From positions 1 to 9,414 of the forward strand of contig DAIDIM010000163.1 of the NCBI GenBank assembly GCA_027459365.1: 9,414 nucleotides of DNA, given 5' to 3'. Numbering within the stretch: position 1 is the stretch's first letter; each line of letters opens with the position of its first letter. Shown piece after piece: positions 6,543 through 9,414 of this stretch. The notes below the pieces were generated by a model that worked only from the letters and a program-made list of their open reading frames with translations, ran no database searches and had not been told where the DNA came from. A program made the translations under genes and the position numbers. The stretch comes from Chlamydiota bacterium. Lineage in GTDB: Bacteria > Chlamydiota > Chlamydiia > Chlamydiales > SM23-39.

Positions 6543-7723
6543 AAAATCTTTTTCCCTATTTCTCTCATCATCCAGATTTAATTTATCTCGATAGTGCTGC
6601 AACAACGCACAAACCAAAATGTGTCATCGATGCAATCACCACCTTTTACGAACAAGAAAATGCCACTGTGCATCGTGCAATTTATCGCGCATCGCTCACG
6701 GCCACAGAGCAGTATAACGCTACCAGAGTCGCAGTTCAAAAATTTCTTAATGCAAAACTTGAGGAAGAGATCATCTTTACAAGGGGCACAACGGATGCAA
6801 TCAACTTAGTTGCACGAAGTTACGGAAAAATGGTCTTAAAACCTGGCGATGAAATCCTCATCTCGATCATGGAGCACCACTCCAATATCGTTCCCTGGCA
6901 AATGATCGCACAAGAGACGGGGGCAATCCTCAAATACATCCCTGTGAATGAAAAATGTGAACTTCTTTGGGAAGGTCTAATCACTCCATGCACAAAAATC
7001 GTTGCCCTTGCCCACATCTCGAATGTCACTGGCACCATCAATCCCATCAAAGAGATCGCAAAGGTTGCCCACCAAAACGGTGCAATTATTCTCATCGATG
7101 GAGCACAAAGCGCGCCGCACATGAAAATCGATGTCCAAGATCTCGACTGCGACTTCTTTGCTTTCTCAGGGCATAAATGTTATGGACCCACAGGTGTAGG
7201 AGTCCTTTACGGAAAATACGAGCTTTTAGAGAAAATGCCTCCTCTAGAAGGTGGAGGCGATATGATTCAGAAAGTGGAAATGAGCCACACGACCTACCAA
7301 AAGCCGCCTTTGCGCTTTGAAGCCGGGACCCCCATCATTGCATCAGTAATTGCCCTAAAAAGGGCGATCGACTTTATTCAAGGCATCGGCCTAGACAAAA
7401 TTGCCCAACACGAATTTAAACTATTCGAGAAGGCGACACAGAATCTTTCAGAAATACCTGGCCTTCGAATCATTGGCAATGCTGCTGAAAAGGGACCCAT
7501 CATCACTTTTACAATTGATGGAATGCACCCACTCGATGTGACAACGATGCTCGATCTTCAAAATATTGCGATTCGGAGCGGCCATCTTTGCGCCCAGCCC
7601 ATATTACGCCATTTTGGCCTCGAAACAGCGATGAGAGTCTCTTTTGGAATTTATAATACCGAGGAAGAAGTTGATCGTTTAGTGGAAGCTTTATCAGCAA
7701 TCGGGTCCCTGTATAATTGCTAA
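6539..7723 (+). CDS. sufS: Cysteine desulfurase SufS (PLP-dependent)
   Basis: SufS takes sulfur from L-cysteine, giving alanine and an enzyme persulfide that feeds SufBC2D. It is 394 residues from the ATG (E. coli 406). It belongs to the type II group: YLDSAATTHKP, HRAIYRAS, TRGTTDAINLVA, MEHHSNIVPWQ with the PLP-stacking His at 113/114, IDGAQSAPH with Asp187 for the PLP ring, and FSGHKCYGPTG with Schiff-base Lys213. FEAGTP follows, and IRSGHLCAQP carries the sulfur-accepting Cys351 in the short type II loop. The C-terminus MRVSFGIYNTEEEVDRLV is typical and complete. The start is uncertain by three codons: ATG 6539 forms an ATGA overlap with the sufD stop, but TTG 6530 has a better-placed GAGGAG (6516-6521) 8 nt upstream. 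No sulfur-relay partner (SufE or SufU) is in the window. It is the last gene of the suf operon. Confidence 0.97.
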   Translation: MKNLFPYFSHHPDLIYLDSAATTHKPKCVIDAITTFYEQENATVHRAIYRASLTATEQYNATRVAVQKFLNAKLEEEIIFTRGTTDAINLVARSYGKMVLKPGDEILISIMEHHSNIVPWQMIAQETGAILKYIPVNEKCELLWEGLITPCTKIVALAHISNVTGTINPIKEIAKVAHQNGAIILIDGAQSAPHMKIDVQDLDCDFFAFSGHKCYGPTGVGVLYGKYELLEKMPPLEGGGDMIQKVEMSHTTYQKPPLRFEAGTPIIASVIALKRAIDFIQGIGLDKIAQHEFKLFEKATQNLSEIPGLRIIGNAAEKGPIITFTIDGMHPLDVTTMLDLQNIAIRSGHLCAQPILRHFGLETAMRVSFGIYNTEEEVDRLVEALSAIGSLYNC

Positions 7724-7746
7724 TAAAGACTAGGATCCTATACAAT
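7717..7746 (+). promoter_or_regulatory. Possible promoter of the hipBA module
   Basis: TTGCTA (7717-7722, overlapping the sufS stop) and TACAAT (7741-7746) are 18 bp apart, giving a start near 7753, about 16 nt before the hipB ATG at 7769. The -35 is only a 4/6 match. If real, hipBA can be read independently of suf; with no terminator visible after sufS, read-through from suf is also possible. Confidence 0.35.
7731..7740. promoter_or_regulatory. Palindrome TAGGATCCTA, candidate HipB operator
   Basis: A perfect 10-bp palindrome lies between the proposed -35 and -10 of hipBA. A second, split inverted repeat, CTATA (7738-7742) and TATAG (7753-7757), overlaps it downstream, and AGAATTAT is directly repeated at 7748 and 7763. 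HipB-type antitoxins repress their own operon by binding inverted repeats at the promoter, so this is a reasonable operator candidate. Binding is inferred from position and symmetry only. Confidence 0.4.
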
Positions 7747-7768
7747 AAGAATTATAGTGACTAGAATT

Positions 7769-8086
7769 ATGAACATTAAAATAACTCCATTTCCTGTTGC
7801 CAGAGCTCTCAAAAAATTTGGTGAAGATTTAAAGAATGCACGTAAACGAAGACGAATTACGACCAACCTTGCAGCTGAAAGGGCAAACGTGAGTAGGGCA
7901 ACTCTTGTGAAAATTGAAAAAGGGGATGGTGGCGTATCAATGGGGGCATATGCAAAAGTCCTCTTCATTTTGGGCTTAATTTCGCATCTTTCTGATTTAG
8001 CGGATATAAAGCACGATAAGCTTGGTCAGGTATTTGATGCAGAGCAACTTCCGAAGAGGATACGTCATAAAAAATATGGAAAATGA
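7769..8086 (+). CDS. XRE-family antitoxin/repressor, HipB-like
   Basis: 105-residue DNA-binding protein. After a short N-terminus, FGEDLKNARKRRRI leads into a helix-turn-helix (TTNLAAERANVSRATLVKIEKGD, about residues 31-53). The rest of the domain follows (VSMGAYAKVLFILGL), with a charged C-terminal tail (EQLPKRIRHKKYGK). This is the usual layout of HipB-like antitoxins encoded before hipA. In known systems HipB neutralises the HipA kinase by direct binding and represses the operon. It overlaps the hipA ATG by 11 bp, supporting coupled translation. A GTG at 7757 would add four residues (MTRI); I prefer the ATG because related proteins as I recall them begin close to the PVARALKKFGED segment. 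No strong ribosome site is seen for either. It could be only a regulator, but the adjacent hipA makes the antitoxin role likely. Confidence 0.85.
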   Translation: MNIKITPFPVARALKKFGEDLKNARKRRRITTNLAAERANVSRATLVKIEKGDGGVSMGAYAKVLFILGLISHLSDLADIKHDKLGQVFDAEQLPKRIRHKKYGK

Positions 8087-9305
8087 GATTCTTACCTATG
8101 TGGATTTGAATGGAGAGTCAATACTTGCAGGATATCTTTGGGTCCATTCCAAGGGGGATAAAGAAAGCCTTTCTTTTGAATATGAGAGGTCTTGGTTAAA
8201 GCATCCGAACCGTTTTGTCTTGGATCCTGCTTTACAACTAACAGAGGGTGCCTTCCATGCTTCTGTAGAAAAACCTCTTTTTGGAGCCATTGAAGATTCT
8301 GCTCCAGATCGATGGGGAAGGATTTTGATGCGAAGGGCAGAGAAGAGGCTAGCATTTAAGGAAAAGAGACAAGCCAGAACGCTTTCTGAGATTGATTTTT
8401 TGCTTCGTGTAGATGACGAAGCAAGACAGGGTGCTCTTCGGTTTAAAAAAAATAAAGACGATCCTTTTTTAACCACTTACGCGGGCAACGCGATTCCCCC
8501 ACTGATCACACTTGGGAAATTGTTGAATGCCTCGCATCGTATTTTGGAGAATCAAGAAAGCGATGAGGATCTCCGTTTGATCTTAGCTCCAGGATCGTCT
8601 CTAGGTGGAGCAAGACCCAAAGCTTCTGTCCGAGATAAAGATGGTCATTTAGCGATTGCGAAATTTCCCAAACATGACGATGAAATCGATGTGATTAGCT
8701 GGGAAGCTCTTGCCCTTCTTCTAGCAAAAAAGGCGAATATTTCTGTGCCAGATTGGAGACTTGAGACCATAAAAACAAAGAGAGTATTGATTTCGCGCAG
8801 ATTTGATCGGCTGTGCAATATTCGCATTCCATTTCTTTCTGCCATGAGCGCTATTCAAGCGAAAGACCACGAACCTCATAGTTACTTGGAAATTGCAGAT
8901 GTAATTCGTCAAATCAGTGCCAATCCGCAAAAAGATCTCAAAGAGCTTTGGAAACGCCTTGTTTTCAATATTCTTATTTCGAACGTGGATGATCACTTAA
9001 GGAATCACGCGTTCGTTTATACTCAAACAGCTGGATGGACTTTAGCACCTGCGTACGATCTCAATCCAACTCCCATCGATATTAGGCCTCGTGTTCTTTC
9101 TACTATGATCGATTTCAATGATTCCACTGCCTCTATAGAGCTTGCCCAAAGTGTAGGCCATTATTTTGATCTTGACTCGAAGTCTATGTCGGAAATTGTA
9201 GCGGAAGTCTCCTCGTCAATTCGCTCTTGGCGAACAATTGCCACACGTTTAAAAATTCCGAAAAGAGAAGCTGATAGGATGGCAAGTAGTTTTGAAATTC
9301 TCTAG
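8076..9305 (+). CDS. hipA: HipA-family serine/threonine kinase toxin
   Basis: 409 residues, close to E. coli HipA (440). HipA kinases phosphorylate translation components (glutamyl-tRNA synthetase in E. coli), stopping protein synthesis and giving dormancy. The N-terminal subdomain is present (YVDLNGESILAGYL...FGAIEDSAPDRWGRILMRRAE, about residues 8-89). The kinase core has APGSSLGGARPKA (171-183), in which Ser175 aligns with the E. coli autophosphorylation site Ser150. It also has AIAKFP with ATP-binding Lys196, LISRRFDR (238-245), the catalytic loop NVDDHLRN (303-310) with Asp305 and Asn310, and APAYDLNP with metal-binding Asp328. All key residues are intact, so it should be active. Because the N-terminal subdomain is fused, this is a two-gene HipBA system and not the split HipBST kind. 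The frame is open back to 8022, but homology starts at the ATG at 8076. Its substrate is unknown here. Confidence 0.92.
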   Translation: MENEILTYVDLNGESILAGYLWVHSKGDKESLSFEYERSWLKHPNRFVLDPALQLTEGAFHASVEKPLFGAIEDSAPDRWGRILMRRAEKRLAFKEKRQARTLSEIDFLLRVDDEARQGALRFKKNKDDPFLTTYAGNAIPPLITLGKLLNASHRILENQESDEDLRLILAPGSSLGGARPKASVRDKDGHLAIAKFPKHDDEIDVISWEALALLLAKKANISVPDWRLETIKTKRVLISRRFDRLCNIRIPFLSAMSAIQAKDHEPHSYLEIADVIRQISANPQKDLKELWKRLVFNILISNVDDHLRNHAFVYTQTAGWTLAPAYDLNPTPIDIRPRVLSTMIDFNDSTASIELAQSVGHYFDLDSKSMSEIVAEVSSSIRSWRTIATRLKIPKREADRMASSFEIL

Positions 9306-9414
9306 AATGATTTCAAGGAGCTGTTTAGAAGAGCCATTCCCGATGTGCCTCTTCGACGATATTCGGGAATCTTTTCGACGATTTTACCGCCATTCTTCGC
9401 AAAGCCATATAACT
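9306..9414. other. Gene-free tail after hipA, no product identified
   Basis: The last 109 bp have no recognisable gene. A minus-strand frame open from the window edge to a stop at 9302-9304 (ending SGMALLNSSLKSF) and a plus-strand frame from ATG 9307 (MISRSCLEEPFP) both stay open, but neither resembles a family I know. Either could be the edge of a gene outside the window. Confidence 0.4.
9336..9370. repeat. 8-bp inverted repeat with interleaved 12-bp direct repeat
   Basis: ATTCCCGA (9336-9343) and TCGGGAAT (9363-9370) are perfect inverted arms with a 19-base loop, followed by CTTTT. CTCTTCGACGAT (9349-9360) recurs as CTTTTCGACGAT (9371-9382), 11 of 12 bases alike at a 22-bp spacing. It might be a weak terminator for hipBA or part of a mobile-element end. 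The long loop and short T run make the terminator reading doubtful. Confidence 0.4.

Noticed and set aside
6967..7176. Plus-strand 69-codon frame and other overlapping frames inside sufS and sufB.
   Set aside because: They lie wholly inside genes with strong family matches and show no coding character of their own.
8022..8075. Longer HipA starting at TTG 8022 or ATG 8037.
   Set aside because: The extra residues overlap hipB extensively and have no counterpart in HipA; homology starts with MENEILTYVDLNG.

Overview
The window looks like chromosome from a Gram-negative, obligately intracellular bacterium, most likely an environmental chlamydia (Parachlamydiales/Simkania/Waddlia type). The basis is the compact sufB-sufC-sufD-sufS order with overlapping genes and no isc genes (the order I recall for Chlamydia trachomatis CT684-CT687), an OprB-type porin, and a secreted MORN-repeat protein. 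The base composition is moderately AT-rich. The lineage is an inference from gene content; no rRNA or other marker is present.

Left end (1-2276): a divergent pair. On the minus strand is the N-terminal two-thirds or so of an OprB-family carbohydrate porin, cut by the window edge. On the plus strand is a complete 12-TM sugar/H+ symporter of the MFS sugar-porter family. Together they would carry a sugar across the outer and inner membranes.

Centre left (2294-3436): a two-gene minus-strand unit. An 89-residue helical protein of unknown function abuts, stop codon against start codon, a 290-residue exported protein. That protein combines MORN repeats with a C-terminal region carrying a His-Gly...Asp-Ser-Cys dyad pattern like the caspase/CHAT (clan CD) cysteine peptidases. 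This is the most unusual protein in the window.

Centre (3437-7723): a 53-bp AT-rich divergent control region, with back-to-back sigma70-like promoters whose -35 boxes share one base, separates that unit from the suf operon. sufB, sufC, sufD and sufS overlap by 8, 8 and 4 bp. They encode the SufBC2D scaffold/ATPase complex and the cysteine desulfurase for Fe-S cluster assembly. SufD is clearly short (295 aa), lacking the usual N-terminal helical segment and the extreme C-terminus. No sulfur-transfer partner (SufE/SufU) or A-type carrier lies in the window.

Right (7717-9305): a hipB-hipA type II toxin-antitoxin (persistence kinase) module on the same strand, 45 bp after sufS, with its own possible promoter and a perfect 10-bp palindrome inside it. 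hipA overlaps hipB by 11 bp and keeps the HipA kinase motifs. The last 109 bp hold no gene I can name, only an inverted repeat and a direct repeat.

No tRNA, rRNA, CRISPR array or complete insertion sequence was seen.
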